Positions 8,401 through 18,531 of a DNA stretch of 64,000 bases are shown piece after piece. The notes beneath the pieces are model-generated. The model saw only the letters and a list, made by a program, of their open reading frames with translations. It was not told the origin of the DNA and did no database searches. The position numbers and the translations under genes were made by a program. Each line of letters starts with the position of its first letter. Position 1 is the first letter of the stretch. This stretch comes from Arthrobacter frigidicola (GTDB lineage: Bacteria > Actinomycetota > Actinomycetes > Actinomycetales > Micrococcaceae). The stretch is taken from positions 372,001-436,000 of the forward strand of contig QZVU01000001.1 in assembly GCA_003602285.1 (NCBI GenBank), in the 5' to 3' direction.

Positions 8401-9867
8401 GTCCGGGCCGCGGTCCTCAGCCCCGGGCCCGTCCCCGCAGTCGGGGCCGTCCCCGGAACCGCCGTCCTGCGGGCCGTCCCCGCCGTCGGCCCCGTCTTCC
8501 GGGACGTCCGGCTTTTCGAAGTCGCCCGCGAGCAGGCGCTCCAGCGCGGCGTCGACGTCGGACCCGGCCGACTCGATGAGCTGGCGGCGGGCGGTGAAGC
8601 CCGTGGGGTCATCGAGGTCCTCGGCGGTGGGCAGCAGGTCGGGGTGCTCCCAGATGGCGTCGCGGCCCTCGAGCCCGCGCTCCTCCGTGAGGTGGGCCCA
8701 CAGTGCGGCGGCTTCGCGCAGCCGGCGCGGGCGCAGTTCGAGTCCGACCAGGGAGGCGAACGCGTGCTCGGCGGGGCCGCCGCTGGCCCGGCGCCGCCGC
8801 ACGGTCTCGCGCAGCGCGGCCGCCGAGGGCAGGTTGACCGCGGCCGCGGCGGTGATCTCGTCGACCCACCCCTCGACCAGGGCCAGCACCGTCTCGAGCC
8901 GGGACAGCGCCGCCTCCTGCTCCGCCGTCCGCTCGGGCATGAACACGCCCTGCGACAGGGCCGCCTGCATCGACTCCGGATTCGTGGGGTCGATCTCGCG
9001 GGCGGCGTCCTCGATCTTGGTCATGTCGATGTGGATTCCGCGGGCATACCGCTCAATGGTGCCCATGAGGTGGCCCGCCAGCCACGGCACCTGCGTGAAG
9101 AGGCGCACATGGGCGGCCTCCCGGACCGCAAGGAAGAGCGTCACCTCCTGTTCGGGGATGTTCAGGCCCTCGCCGAAGGAGCGCACATTGGCGGGAAGCA
9201 GGGCCATCTGGCCGTCGGCGAGGGGGACGCCGATGTCGGTCGAGCCCAGCACCTCCTTGGAGAGCGCGCCCACGGCTTGGCCGAGCTGCATCCCGAACAT
9301 CGCCCCGCCCATGTTCTGGAACATCGAGGCACCGCCGCCTGCCATCCCGAGGATCGACTTCATCTCATCGGGCAGCTGCTCCGAGAGCGTGTCCGAAAGC
9401 GCCTTGGAGATACTCACCGCCACCGGCTCGGTCAGCCGGCGCCAGGTGCCCATCGTCGCTTCGATCCACTCGGCCTTCGACCACGCCCGGCCGAGCTGCC
9501 CCGTGGGCGGGAAGGCGGTGAAGGGGTCGATCCACATTTCGGCCACGCGCAGGGCCTCGTCGACGGCGCGGCGCTGCAGGGAGGTGACCGAGGGGTCGTT
9601 GTCAGCAGCGGCCACCCGCCGGGCATGCTCGTGGGCGAGCTGCCAGTTCACCGGACCGCTGCTGGGGGCCGAGAACATGGCCTGGACCTGCTGCATCATC
9701 ATCGCCATCGCCTGGGGATCCGACGGCAGGCCCGCCGCCTTGGCGATCTCCGTGGGATCGAACCCCTCGGCGTCGCCGCCGAGCAGCCTCGCGATCATTT
9801 CCGACAGCGGGTCCTTGGGGGAGTCGTCGCCGTTGGAGGGGTTGGATGGGTTGGTCACTAATACCAC
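8386..9867 (-). CDS. DUF2342 zinc-dependent metalloprotease-like protein
   Basis: 493 residues, matching in length and context the actinobacterial DUF2342 family (Rv3195-like, next to the Lon-PDZ protein). Recognisable stretches are NWQLAHEHARRVA, the AMFGMQLGQAVGALSKEVLG helix and FLAVREAAHVRLFTQVPWL. In the last of these REAAH stands where an HExxH motif would be, so the first zinc-binding His is replaced by Arg. IERYARGIHIDM follows. The C-terminal ~35 residues are acidic, Gly/Asp-rich (DGADGGDGPQDGG). The start is GTG at 9867; a GTG three codons later is an alternative. Divergent from the Lon-PDZ gene. Enzymatic activity is uncertain. Confidence 0.75.
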   Translation of the reverse strand: MVLVTNPSNPSNGDDSPKDPLSEMIARLLGGDAEGFDPTEIAKAAGLPSDPQAMAMMMQQVQAMFSAPSSGPVNWQLAHEHARRVAAADNDPSVTSLQRRAVDEALRVAEMWIDPFTAFPPTGQLGRAWSKAEWIEATMGTWRRLTEPVAVSISKALSDTLSEQLPDEMKSILGMAGGGASMFQNMGGAMFGMQLGQAVGALSKEVLGSTDIGVPLADGQMALLPANVRSFGEGLNIPEQEVTLFLAVREAAHVRLFTQVPWLAGHLMGTIERYARGIHIDMTKIEDAAREIDPTNPESMQAALSQGVFMPERTAEQEAALSRLETVLALVEGWVDEITAAAAVNLPSAAALRETVRRRRASGGPAEHAFASLVGLELRPRRLREAAALWAHLTEERGLEGRDAIWEHPDLLPTAEDLDDPTGFTARRQLIESAGSDVDAALERLLAGDFEKPDVPEDGADGGDGPQDGGSGDGPDCGDGPGAEDRGPDGRTP

Positions 9868-10122
9868 CAGTCCTGGAAGTCGCTGAAAAGGCCTGCCGGT
9901 CCTGCATGCCGTGGCACCGGTCCGCGCAGCTGTTGAGGCAACGTTACCGGCAGGGGAGCGGGCTTGTCCTAGAAGCCCGGCGGGAGTTCGCTGAGGGCAA
10001 AGACCCGGCCCGGGACGGTGCCGGGACCCGAACCGTTTAGGGTTGTAGAGCAGATCCCTTCGTCCTCCCGTGCCCCGCTGGCCGGGCCGAACGGCCCGCG
10101 CCAGGGAAAAGGAAACCCCATC

Positions 10123-11220
10123 GTGTCACAGCCCGTCCGCTCCGGAACCTACGAACCCGTGGAGCCGGAACGCCCCCGTGACCCCCGCGTCCGGGCCATG
10201 GTGACCTCCGGTGCGCTCGCCCTGGGGCTCGGTGCCGCGGCGGTGCTGCTGCCGGCGCCGTACGTCCTCGAGGCGCCCGGGCCGACGTTCAACACCATCG
10301 GGGAGGCCCGCTCACAGCCGCTGATCGAAATCTCCGGCCGGGAGACCTTCGATCCCGAGGGGGAGCTCGACCTCACGACGGTGTACGTCAGCGGTGGACC
10401 CAACGGCGATGTCAGCATCTTCGACGCCTTCCGGGCTTGGATCGACCCGGACCAGACCGTGCGGCCCGAGGAGCTCGTCTACGCTCCGGGCACCACCCGG
10501 TCGGACATTGAGGAACGCAACACCGTCTCCATGATTTCCTCCCAGGAGTCCGCGATCGCGGCGGCGCTGGGGCACCTGGACATCCCCTACGAGGAATCGC
10601 TGACCGTGGTTGACCTGGCCGACGAATCGGCGTCCGCGGGAGTCCTCGAGCCCGGCGACACCATCACCTCCATCGACGGCGCCCCGGTGCAGAACATCGA
10701 CACCCTCCGCAGCGCCCTGACCGACGCCGCTGGTGCAGGCGTCGACCTCGAAGTGCTCCGCGCCGGATCGGCGGAGGAGGTCTCGGTGACCCCGAAACAG
10801 TCCCCCGAAGGGGATTACCAGCTGGGGGTCCTGCTGACCTCGGAGTTCGACTTCCCCTTCGACGTCACCATCGCCCTCGACAATGTCGGCGGCCCCTCGG
10901 CCGGCTCCATGTTCGCCCTCGGCATCATCGACATGCTCACCGAGGGTGACCTCACCGGCGGGCGCCACTTCGCGGGCACCGGGACCATCGACTCCAACGG
11001 GGCGATCGGGAAGATCGGCGGCATCCAGCAGAAACTGGTCGGCGCGCACGAGAGCGGCGCGGAGTTCTTCCTCGCCCCGGCCGAGAACTGCGCGGAGGTG
11101 GTCGGCCACGTGCCCGACGGGCTGAAGGTGGTCAAGGTCAGCACCCTGGAGGAGGCAGTTAACGCCGTCGAGGAGCTGGGGTCGGGCGGAGACGGTGCCG
11201 GCCTGCCCACCTGCAGCTGA
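10123..11220 (+). CDS. Membrane-anchored PDZ / Lon-protease-domain protein
   Basis: 365 residues from GTG 10123, chosen because AAAAGGAAA precedes it at good spacing; the frame is open upstream to 10018 but without a better start. An N-terminal transmembrane segment (~residues 25-50, GALALGLGAAAVLLPAPYVL) is followed by a PDZ domain (ESASAGVLEPGDTITSIDGA) and a C-terminal Lon-type serine/lysine protease domain. Its nucleophile is Ser259 in GGPSAGSM and its lysine Lys304 in GIQQKLVG. This is the YlbL/Rv3194c-type family: extracytoplasmic protease activity in the envelope. It is divergent from DUF2342 and followed by UPF0182, a conserved trio. Confidence 0.88.
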   Translation: MSQPVRSGTYEPVEPERPRDPRVRAMVTSGALALGLGAAAVLLPAPYVLEAPGPTFNTIGEARSQPLIEISGRETFDPEGELDLTTVYVSGGPNGDVSIFDAFRAWIDPDQTVRPEELVYAPGTTRSDIEERNTVSMISSQESAIAAALGHLDIPYEESLTVVDLADESASAGVLEPGDTITSIDGAPVQNIDTLRSALTDAAGAGVDLEVLRAGSAEEVSVTPKQSPEGDYQLGVLLTSEFDFPFDVTIALDNVGGPSAGSMFALGIIDMLTEGDLTGGRHFAGTGTIDSNGAIGKIGGIQQKLVGAHESGAEFFLAPAENCAEVVGHVPDGLKVVKVSTLEEAVNAVEELGSGGDGAGLPTCS

Positions 11221-11440
11221 CCGGATTCCCGGGCGTCCGGGACCCCCTGCCAGGACACGATTGCGGAACGATTCGCGGCGAAGCGGCGTAATCGGCCGCT
11301 GAGTTGTACCGCCCGTGCGCTAACAGGGCAGAATGGAACCACGAAGGCAGAGACTGCGCCATGTTTCCGGCCCGCGGGGCCTGCAGCAGACCGTTTTGTG
11401 CTCGTCGTCGTGACCCACAGCCGCCAACGATGAGGTAAAT

Positions 11441-14400
11441 GTGACATCCGGACCAGACCGGCCCTTCGGCAGCAGACCGAGCCCTTCGAGTTCCACCGCG
11501 ACAGCACCCGCCCGACGACGCAGCCCCCTGATTCCCACGGTCATCGTGGTCGCGGTCATCGTCATCGCCTTCGTCTACCTCTCGCAGGTCTACGCCGACA
11601 TCCTCTGGTACAACCAGCTGGGCTACCTCGGCGTGTTTCTCACCGAAAACCTTTCCCGGATCGCCCTGTTCGTCGCCGCCTTCGTCGTCATGGCCGGTGC
11701 CGTCTATGCGAGCCTGCGCATCGCCTACGGCAGCCGGCCCATCTACGCGCCGGACAGCGTGATGCAGGACAACCTCAACCGGTACCAGGCGCAGCTTGAG
11801 CCGATCCGCAAGCTGCTCATGCTCGGCATCCCGATCGTTCTGGGCGCCTTCGCCGGAACGGCCGCCGCCTCCCAGTGGCAGCAGGTCCTGCTGTTCATCA
11901 ACCAGGAGCCCTTCGGCGAGACCGACCCCGAGTTCGGCCTGGACTTCTCCTTTTACATGTTCTCCCTGCCGTTCTTCGGCTTCCTCATCGGCTTCCTCAC
12001 CAGCGTCGCGATCATCAGCGCGATCGCCGCGGTGCTCACCCACTACCTCTACGGCGGCATCCGGCTCGAGGAAAAGGGCCTGTTCACCACGAAGGCGGCC
12101 CGGGTCCAGATCGCGGTCATCGCGGCCCTGTTCCTCCTGCTGCAGGGGGTGAACTACTGGCTCGACCGGTACGCTACCCTGCAGAACACCGGCGGACGCT
12201 GGACCGGCGCGCTGTACACCGACGTCAACGCGGTGATCCCCACCAAGGCCATCCTCGCCGTCGCCGCCATCCTGGTGGCGGTCCTGTTCATCGTCGCCGC
12301 GGTCATCGGCCGCTGGCGGCTGCCCATCATCGGGACGGCGATGCTCATCATCACTGCGATCCTCGCCGGCGGCGTCTACCCCTGGGTGGTCCAGCGGTTC
12401 CAGGTCACCCCGTCGGAGCTGACCCTCGAGCGGGAGTACATCCAGCGCAACATCGACCTGACCCGGGTGGCCTACGGATTGGATCAGGTCGAGGCCATTC
12501 CCTACAACGCCAAGACCACCGCCGAGCCCGGCGCGCTGCGCGAGGACGCGGAGACGACGGCGAACATCCGCCTGCTCGATCCGAACCTCGTGTCCGACGC
12601 CTTCAGCCAGCTTGAGCAGTTCCGGCAGTACTACCAGTTCCCGCCCACCCTGAACGTTGACCGCTACACGGTCGACGGCGAGGTCCAGGACACCGTGATC
12701 GCCGCCCGCGAGCTCAACCCTGAGGGCGTTCCGGCCGGGTGGGTCAACGAGCACGTGCTCTACACCCATGGCTACGGCGTCGTCGCGGCCCGCGGCTCGT
12801 TCGTCGAGGCCGACGGCAAGCCCTCCTTCACGCTCTCCGGCATCCCGTCCTCCGGGGTGCTCGGCAGCGATGAGACCTACGAACCGCGGATCTACTTTGG
12901 CGAAGCGTCCCCGGAGTACTCAATCGTCGGTGCGCCCGAAGGCGCCGACCCGCGCGAGATCGACCGCCCGCAGAGCGATGATTCCGACGAGGAGTCCAAG
13001 AACACCTTCGCGGGCGAGGGCGGCCCGAGCGTGGGAAACTTCTTCAACAAGCTCGTGTACGCGATCAAGTTCCAGTCGACCGACCTGATGCTCTCGGATG
13101 CGGTCAACAGCGAATCGCAGATCCTCTACGACCGCACACCGCGGGAGCGGGTCGAGAAGCTCGCGCCGTACCTCACCGTCGACGGCAACTCCTACCCCGC
13201 TATCGTTGACGGACGGGTCAAGTGGATCGTCGACGGGTACACCACGAACGAGTTCTTCCCGTACTCCACGCAGCAGGAGCTCGAATCGGCGACGATCGAC
13301 TCCCAGACGGCGGACAACCTGTCCACCCCGCTGCCGGCCGACCAGGTCAACTACATCCGCAACGCCGTGAAGGCGACCGTCGATGCCTACGACGGCTCGG
13401 TCGAGCTTTACGCCTGGGACGACCAGGACCCGGTCCTGAAGGCCTGGAGCAAGATCTTCCCCACCACGATCAAGCCCTACACCGAGATGTCGGCCGAGCT
13501 GATGTCCCACGTCCGCTACCCCGAGGACCAGTTCAAGGTGCAGCGTGAACTGCTGGCCCGCTACCACGTCACCAATGTCGACGTGTTCTTCGCCAACAGC
13601 GACGCGTGGAGCGTTCCCGACGACCCCACCGAGGGTGAGAGCGCCGACGTGAAGCAGCCTCCGTTCTACCTCTCCCTGAAGGTGCCGGGCCAGGATGAAG
13701 CGGCCTTCTCCCTCACGACCCCGTTCATTCCCTTCGTCGAGCCGGGCGGGGAAGCGCGCAACGTGCTTTACGGGTTCCTTTCGGCCGTCGGCGACGCCGG
13801 CAACGAGGCCGGGGTGAAGTCGGAGGAGTACGGCAAGCTGCGGCTGCTCGAGCTGCCGCGCTCGACCTCGGTGCCCGGTCCCGGGCAGGCGCAGAACCGC
13901 TTCAACTCCGACCCGACGGTCTCCAACGCGTTGAACCTGCTGCGGCAGGGTGCCTCCGAGGTGATCAACGGCAACCTGCTGAGCCTGCCCGTTGGCGGTG
14001 GCCTGCTGTACGTGCAGCCGGTCTACGTCCAGTCCTCCGGGGCGTCGTCCTATCCGACGCTCCAGCGCGTGCTGGCGAGCTTCGGTGAGAAGGTCGGATT
14101 CGCACCGACCCTCGATGAGGCCCTCGACCAGGTGTTCGGCGGTGACTCCGGCGCCAGCGCCGGGGATTCCGAGAATGCAGGGGAGACGCCCACGACCCCC
14201 GGGACGCCGTCGGCTCCCACCGAGGATCCGACCGCCCAGCAGGCGCTCCGCGATGCGCTTGCTGAGGCAAACGAGGCCATCGAGGAAGGCCGCACGGCGC
14301 TGGCCGAGGGCGACTTCGCCGCCTACGGCGCAGCCCAGGACAAGCTGAATGCTGCGCTGCAGCGCGCGCTGGACGCCGAAGGCGAGATCACCGGCACGGT

Positions 14401-14494
14401 CGTCCCACCGGCTGACGGCGAAGCGCCGGCCGAGGGTGAAGCGCCGGCCGAGGGTGAAGCGACCGAGGCACCGGCCGAAGGGGACAACGGCTAG
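11441..14494 (+). CDS. UPF0182 large integral membrane protein
   Basis: 1,017 residues of the UPF0182 (Rv3193c-like) family. About seven hydrophobic segments occupy the first ~300 residues (e.g. [37 protein letters not shown]). A large extracytoplasmic region follows with family-typical text ([54 protein letters not shown]). The final ~110 residues are acidic/Ala/Pro/Glu-rich with GEAPAE repeats. The start GTG 11441 is preceded by GAGG. Function is not known for the family. It stands alone between the Lon-PDZ gene and tRNA-fMet; I see no clear promoter in the 220-bp gap before it. Confidence 0.9.
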   Translation: MTSGPDRPFGSRPSPSSSTATAPARRRSPLIPTVIVVAVIVIAFVYLSQVYADILWYNQLGYLGVFLTENLSRIALFVAAFVVMAGAVYASLRIAYGSRPIYAPDSVMQDNLNRYQAQLEPIRKLLMLGIPIVLGAFAGTAAASQWQQVLLFINQEPFGETDPEFGLDFSFYMFSLPFFGFLIGFLTSVAIISAIAAVLTHYLYGGIRLEEKGLFTTKAARVQIAVIAALFLLLQGVNYWLDRYATLQNTGGRWTGALYTDVNAVIPTKAILAVAAILVAVLFIVAAVIGRWRLPIIGTAMLIITAILAGGVYPWVVQRFQVTPSELTLEREYIQRNIDLTRVAYGLDQVEAIPYNAKTTAEPGALREDAETTANIRLLDPNLVSDAFSQLEQFRQYYQFPPTLNVDRYTVDGEVQDTVIAARELNPEGVPAGWVNEHVLYTHGYGVVAARGSFVEADGKPSFTLSGIPSSGVLGSDETYEPRIYFGEASPEYSIVGAPEGADPREIDRPQSDDSDEESKNTFAGEGGPSVGNFFNKLVYAIKFQSTDLMLSDAVNSESQILYDRTPRERVEKLAPYLTVDGNSYPAIVDGRVKWIVDGYTTNEFFPYSTQQELESATIDSQTADNLSTPLPADQVNYIRNAVKATVDAYDGSVELYAWDDQDPVLKAWSKIFPTTIKPYTEMSAELMSHVRYPEDQFKVQRELLARYHVTNVDVFFANSDAWSVPDDPTEGESADVKQPPFYLSLKVPGQDEAAFSLTTPFIPFVEPGGEARNVLYGFLSAVGDAGNEAGVKSEEYGKLRLLELPRSTSVPGPGQAQNRFNSDPTVSNALNLLRQGASEVINGNLLSLPVGGGLLYVQPVYVQSSGASSYPTLQRVLASFGEKVGFAPTLDEALDQVFGGDSGASAGDSENAGETPTTPGTPSAPTEDPTAQQALRDALAEANEAIEEGRTALAEGDFAAYGAAQDKLNAALQRALDAEGEITGTVVPPADGEAPAEGEAPAEGEATEAPAEGDNG
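14420..14455 (+). repeat. 18-bp coding repeat at the UPF0182 3' end
   Basis: GAAGCGCCGGCCGAGGGT occurs twice exactly (14420-14437, 14438-14455) and then in degraded form. It encodes EAPAEG in the acidic C-terminal tail of the UPF0182 protein. Confidence 0.8.
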
Positions 14495-14516
14495 GCGGCC
14501 GGGCGGCAGCCCCGAT

Positions 14517-14545
14517 TTGCCTCCCCATCCCGCGGCCGGTAGAGT
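14517..14545 (+). promoter_or_regulatory. Promoter of the initiator tRNA gene
   Basis: TTGCCT (14517-14522), a 17-bp spacer and TAGAGT (14540-14545) make a good sigma-70-type promoter whose start would fall a few bases before the tRNA 5' end at 14557. It lies just after the UPF0182 stop. Confidence 0.65.
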
Positions 14546-14556
14546 GGAAACCGCGC

Positions 14557-14630
14557 CGCGGGGTGGAGCAGTTCGGTAGCTCGCTGGGCTCATAACCCAG
14601 AGGTCACAGGTTCAAATCCTGTCCCCGCAA
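14557..14630 (+). tRNA. Initiator tRNA-fMet (anticodon CAT)
   Basis: A complete cloverleaf can be folded: acceptor CGCGGGG / CCCCGCA with the unpaired C1:A72 typical of initiator tRNAs, D-arm GGAGCAGTTCGGTAGCTC, and T-arm with GGTTCAAATCC. The anticodon arm GGGCTCATAACCC carries three consecutive G:C pairs, a second initiator hallmark, and anticodon CAT. CCA is not encoded (ACGA follows). A promoter lies directly upstream and a hairpin directly downstream, so this is a single-gene transcription unit. Confidence 0.97.
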
Positions 14631-14637
14631 CGAAGAG

Positions 14638-14669
14638 AAGGTCCCTGTCAGGTTTCTGACAGGGACCTT
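14638..14669 (+). terminator. Terminator of tRNA-fMet
   Basis: AAGGTCCCTGTCAG (14638-14651), loop GTTT and CTGACAGGGACCTT (14656-14669) form a perfect 14-bp stem 7 nt after the tRNA. Only a short pyrimidine run follows (CTTCTGC overlap). Confidence 0.85.
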
Positions 14670-14861
14670 CTGCATTAATCTGACAGGCGAACCCCGGCAG
14701 GCGGAACCCTGACCGGCGGAATGGACCGGGCCGAGTTGGATCGAAGGAAAGGGTTTGGGTCTGCCCGCGTCCGGGGCCCCGGCATAGCATGGGTGTTCGG
14801 CCCTGCTGTGCCTGCCCGGTGGGCAGGAGGACGGGGGAGCCCCGGGTGCGAGGAGCGGACC

Positions 14862-16190
14862 ATGCCAGTTCACCGACGGAGACCGACGGTGTTTCCCTGG
14901 GAGCGCCGGAGGTTCCTGGCGCTCCTCGCGGCCGCGGTTCCATCCGCCGCCGCTGCCGGCTTCCCGGTTCCGGCCCGGAACCCGGGCGGCACCCCTGCCC
15001 GTGATCTCTCCGCCAGTGATCTCGCCGCCCGGGTGACCGAGCTCGAACGGGCCGTCCGGCCCGCGGGGCGGTTCGCGGAAAGCCTCCTCGTGGCGGCCGA
15101 CGACGCGCCGCCGGCGGTGAAGGACTCCGCGGACTACGTCTGCGACGGCGTCGACGACCAGGAGGAGATCAACGCGGCCCTCGAGGCGCTCTCCAACGAC
15201 CGGTCGCCCGCCTTCGGCAGCCAGGGCGGCTCGGTCGGCCTGGTGGGGCGTTTCTTCAGCATCAGCGCGCCGATCCGCCTCCGCGCCCACTGCGAGGTCC
15301 AGGGCCAGGGCCGCATGGTCACCACCCTGCAGGCGACGGCGGACATGGACGGCGGTGAAAAGCAGGGCGTCTTCGAACTCAACTCGCCGGACACCCAGTA
15401 CACGGGCGTGCGCGGGCTGGGCATCCACGGCGGGCCCGGCAGCTCCTGCTGCGGCATCTTCTTCGAGCAGGGCAGGGGAACGGAGTGGGACGCCTCCCAC
15501 CTGCTGTCGAACCTTTACATCTACCGCACCGGACACCACGGGGTGTACCTGCTCAACGGGCCCGGCGACAGCCGGTTGCGCGCCGGGGTGCTCGATACGA
15601 TCCGGGTGATCGAGGCGGGCCGCCGGGTGACCAGGGGTGCCTCCGGGTACGTCATCGACAGCCCGGACACCTGCATCGCGAACTGCGAGAGCGGCCTGTC
15701 GGCAGGACACGGGTTCCGGCTGCCGAACGCGAACTCGCAGCTGGCCAACTGCAAGAGCTGGTTCAGCGGGCGGAGCGCCGACGGGTTCGGTCAGGGCAGC
15801 GGCTTCCACCTCGACGGCCACCGCAGCTCCCTGGTCGGCTGCACGGCGCAGGACAACTACGGGCACGGGTACTTCATCGCCGGCGGTGATCACAGCATCA
15901 GCGGGGCGGTGGCGGACAGCAACGGCTACAACGGCGGCGGCGGCAGCGGCCGGGGAGCCGGCTATACCGGGTCGGGTTTCTACCTGCGGGGCCGGAAGGG
16001 CCACCCCTCCACGGTGCAAGGGACCTCGTTCGACCGGAAGTACGACGGCGCCAACGTCTACCAGCAGTACGGCGTCCAGTTCGCCGACGGCGCCACGCGG
16101 GTGAACCTGACCCTCAGCGTGGGACGCGTGGCGGTCCAGCCGGTGGGAGGCGAGGTCCCACGGGGCTCGCGGGTTTCCCTCGTCTCCTGA
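14862..16190 (+). CDS. Tat-exported right-handed beta-helix protein
   Basis: 442 residues from ATG 14862, with AGGAG at 14851. The N-terminus is a twin-arginine signal (WERRRFLALLAAAVPSAAAA), so export in folded form is likely. The rest reads as a pectate-lyase-like/parallel beta-helix protein: SADYVCDGVDDQEEINAALE is the usual opening of such folds, followed by short Gly/Asn/Ser-rich turns (HGVYLLNGPGDSRLR, DSPDTCIANCESG, CTAQDNYGHGYFIAGG, SNGYNGGGGSGRGAG). No catalytic residues can be assigned, so it may be a polysaccharide-active enzyme or a binding protein. Directly downstream of tRNA-fMet and tail-to-tail with the photolyase gene, with a 9-bp gap. Confidence 0.75.
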   Translation: MPVHRRRPTVFPWERRRFLALLAAAVPSAAAAGFPVPARNPGGTPARDLSASDLAARVTELERAVRPAGRFAESLLVAADDAPPAVKDSADYVCDGVDDQEEINAALEALSNDRSPAFGSQGGSVGLVGRFFSISAPIRLRAHCEVQGQGRMVTTLQATADMDGGEKQGVFELNSPDTQYTGVRGLGIHGGPGSSCCGIFFEQGRGTEWDASHLLSNLYIYRTGHHGVYLLNGPGDSRLRAGVLDTIRVIEAGRRVTRGASGYVIDSPDTCIANCESGLSAGHGFRLPNANSQLANCKSWFSGRSADGFGQGSGFHLDGHRSSLVGCTAQDNYGHGYFIAGGDHSISGAVADSNGYNGGGGSGRGAGYTGSGFYLRGRKGHPSTVQGTSFDRKYDGANVYQQYGVQFADGATRVNLTLSVGRVAVQPVGGEVPRGSRVSLVS

Positions 16191-16199
16191 GCAGCACCC

Positions 16200-17588
16200 C
16201 TAGCCCGCGCCGAGGGCCTTGAAGGCGGCCAGGGCGCGCTGCCGGGATTCGGCCAGGTCGACCACGGGCGCCGGATACCCCGGCGCGGCGCCCTTCCAGG
16301 GTTCATGGAGGTTCTCGGCGTCGGCCAGCTCGGGTACGTAGCGCAGCACGTAGTCGCCGTCGGGGTCGAACTTCTTCGCCTGGGTGACGGGGTTGAAGAT
16401 CCGGAAGTAGGGGCTGGCATCGGCGCCGGAGCCGGCCACCCACTGCCAGTTCGCGGCGTTGCTTGCAGCGTCGGCGTCGACGAGCGCGTCCCAGAAGAAC
16501 TGTTCGCCGACCCGCCAGTCGATCATGAGGTTCTTGATCAGGAAGGAACCCGTCGCCATCCGCACCCGGTTGTGCATCCAGCCGATCTGCCACATCTGCC
16601 GCATTCCGGCGTCGATCAGGGGGTAGCCGGTGCGGCCGCGCTGCCAGGCCTTCAGCTCGGCGCCGGTATCGCTCTCCCAGGCGAAGGCGTTGAACTCCGG
16701 CCGGTAGTTCACCGTCGCGAGCTCCGGGTTGAAGTAGAGGAGCTGCCAGCAGAACTCGCGCCAGCCGATCTCCGAGAGGTAGGAGCGGATGTCCTCGGCG
16801 AGCGGGCCGGAACGGCGTGCGTGGGCCGCATGCCAGACGGTGAAGGGGCTGATTTCGCCATGGCGCAGGTACGGCGAGAGCCGGCTGGTGCCGTCGACGG
16901 CCGGCAGGTCACGGTTGGTGGCGTAGCCCTCGACGAGGGAGTCGAAGAAGTCCTCAAGCCGGGCGGTGGCCCCCGCCTCCCCGGGAACCCAGGTCTCACG
17001 CAGTCCCTGCGCCCAGTCCGGGGTGGGAAGAAACCCCCAGTCCTCCAGGGCGTCCGAGTGCACCGCCGGACCGGTGAGCCGCTCCGGCGCGGGCAGCGGC
17101 TGCCGCGGCTCGGGCTCCCGCAGGCAGGCGCGCCAGAACGGGGAGAACACCCGGAAGGGCTCTCCCGCGCCGGTGCGCACCTGCCAGGGCTCGAACAGCA
17201 GGTTGGCCTGGAAGCTCGAGGCTGTAACGCCCGCCTCGGCGCACTCCGCCTTGAGGGAGGCGTCAAGTTCACGTTCGGCGAGCCCATAACGCCGGTTCCA
17301 CAGCACAGCTTCGGCGCCGGTTTCCCCGATCAGGGCCGGCAGGACAGTCCCGGCGGGACCGCGGCGGAGCACCAAGGGGACCCCGAGCGATTCGAGGGAT
17401 TCAGCGAGCGCGGCCAGGGAGTGGTGCAGCCACCACCGGGAGGCACCACCCGGAGGGCGGATGCCGGGGGTCTCCTCATCGAAGATGTACACGACGACGA
17501 CGTCACCGCCGCGGGACGCCGCCTCGTGGAGGGCGGGATTGTCGGCGAGTCGGAGGTCATCGCGGAGCCACACGAGGGTAACGGCCAT
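16200..17588 (-). CDS. phr: Deoxyribodipyrimidine photolyase
   Basis: 462 residues, class I CPD photolyase/cryptochrome family: light-driven repair of cyclobutane pyrimidine dimers with FAD. The N-terminal antenna domain begins VTLVWLRDDLRLADNPAL. The FAD domain contains SRLSPYLRHGEISPFTVWH, EIGWREFCWQLL, GRTGYPLIDAGMRQMWQIGW, NWQWVAGSGADASPYFRIFN and a terminal NPVTQAKKFDPDGDYV, all hallmark stretches. ATG 17588 is preferred over an in-frame TTG three codons upstream. Single gene on the minus strand. Confidence 0.93.
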   Translation of the reverse strand: MAVTLVWLRDDLRLADNPALHEAASRGGDVVVVYIFDEETPGIRPPGGASRWWLHHSLAALAESLESLGVPLVLRRGPAGTVLPALIGETGAEAVLWNRRYGLAERELDASLKAECAEAGVTASSFQANLLFEPWQVRTGAGEPFRVFSPFWRACLREPEPRQPLPAPERLTGPAVHSDALEDWGFLPTPDWAQGLRETWVPGEAGATARLEDFFDSLVEGYATNRDLPAVDGTSRLSPYLRHGEISPFTVWHAAHARRSGPLAEDIRSYLSEIGWREFCWQLLYFNPELATVNYRPEFNAFAWESDTGAELKAWQRGRTGYPLIDAGMRQMWQIGWMHNRVRMATGSFLIKNLMIDWRVGEQFFWDALVDADAASNAANWQWVAGSGADASPYFRIFNPVTQAKKFDPDGDYVLRYVPELADAENLHEPWKGAAPGYPAPVVDLAESRQRALAAFKALGAG

Positions 17589-17637
17589 GGTCCCCAATGT
17601 ACCTGCCGACCGGGTCCCGCAGGCGCCTTAATGCAGG

Positions 17638-17667
17638 AAGAGCCGCAGCGCGGGCGCTGCGGCTCTT
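17638..17667 (-). terminator. Terminator of the TPM-pspA operon
   Basis: AAGAGCCGCAGCGC and its complement (17638-17651 / 17654-17667) form a 13-14-bp GC-rich hairpin 28 bp downstream of the pspA stop and upstream of the photolyase gene on the same strand. Confidence 0.8.
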
Positions 17668-17694
17668 CTTGGGGAACTGCGTGTCAGTGACCGG

Positions 17695-18459
17695 CTACGG
17701 GGCGGTCGTCTCGGTGCCCTGGCTGATGGCCGACTGCGGCTGGGCCGGAGCCCCGGATTTCAGTGCGGCGAGCCGTGCCTCGATCTCCGACTGCTCGCCG
17801 AGGTCCTCGAGGCTCTCGAACTGCGAATCGAGGCTTGAGCTGGCGAGCTCCTGCTGCCCGCGCACCTTGGCTTCTTCCCGCCGGATCTTTTCCTCGAAAC
17901 GTCCCACCTCGCTGGTGGGGTCGAGGAAGTCAATGCTCTTGACGGCGTCGTGGACCTGCTGCTGGGCCTGGGCGGTCCGGGCGCGGGCGATGAGCTGGTC
18001 CCGCTTGGACGTGAGTTCGCCCAGCTTGCCCTTCATCTGGTTTAGGCCGGTCTTCAGCTTGTCGACGATTTCCGTTTGCGAAGCGATGGTCGGCTCTGCA
18101 CCCTTGGCCTCGTTCTCCGCGGCGATCTGCCGCTGGATGGCGACCTTGGCGAGGTTGTCGAACTTCTCGGCGTCGACGGCGTCGCCGGAGTTGCGGTACT
18201 CGTCCGCCCGCTTCGACGCGGCCAGCGCCTTGTTGCCCCAGCTGCGGGCGTTCTCCATGTCCTCGTTGTAGTCGTCCTGGATCATCCGGAGATTCCCGAT
18301 GGTCTGGGCGACGGCGCTCTCCGCCTCGGCAATGCTGTTGGTGTAGTCGCGGACCATCTGGTCCAGCATCTTCTGCGGATCCTCCGCCTGGTCAAGCACG
18401 GAGTTGATGTTTGCCTTTGCCAGCTGAGCGATCCGGCCGAAAATTGACTGCTTTACCAT
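17695..18459 (-). CDS. pspA: PspA/IM30-family membrane-stress protein
   Basis: 254 residues, predominantly long coiled coil, starting MVKQSIFGRIAQLAKANINS. Family features seen: the amphipathic N-terminal helix, then LDQAEDPQKMLDQMVRDYTNSI and long heptad-rich helices to ~residue 225. PspA oligomerises on the inner face of the membrane under envelope stress. GAGAGGAAACCTC precedes the ATG. It lies 72 bp after a TPM-domain gene on the same strand and is followed by a strong terminator, so a two-gene operon is likely. Confidence 0.9.
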   Translation of the reverse strand: MVKQSIFGRIAQLAKANINSVLDQAEDPQKMLDQMVRDYTNSIAEAESAVAQTIGNLRMIQDDYNEDMENARSWGNKALAASKRADEYRNSGDAVDAEKFDNLAKVAIQRQIAAENEAKGAEPTIASQTEIVDKLKTGLNQMKGKLGELTSKRDQLIARARTAQAQQQVHDAVKSIDFLDPTSEVGRFEEKIRREEAKVRGQQELASSSLDSQFESLEDLGEQSEIEARLAALKSGAPAQPQSAISQGTETTAP

Positions 18460-18531
18460 GAGGTTTCCTCTCGATCTGTGAATGTTTCTCGTGAGTACTG
18501 GTGCAGCGGCGCCGGAGCTGCCGCCGCGGGA

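Noticed and set aside
14557-17600. Integrated element at tRNA-fMet
   Set aside because: No integrase and no repeated copy of the tRNA 3' end was found; only a possibility of past insertion remains.
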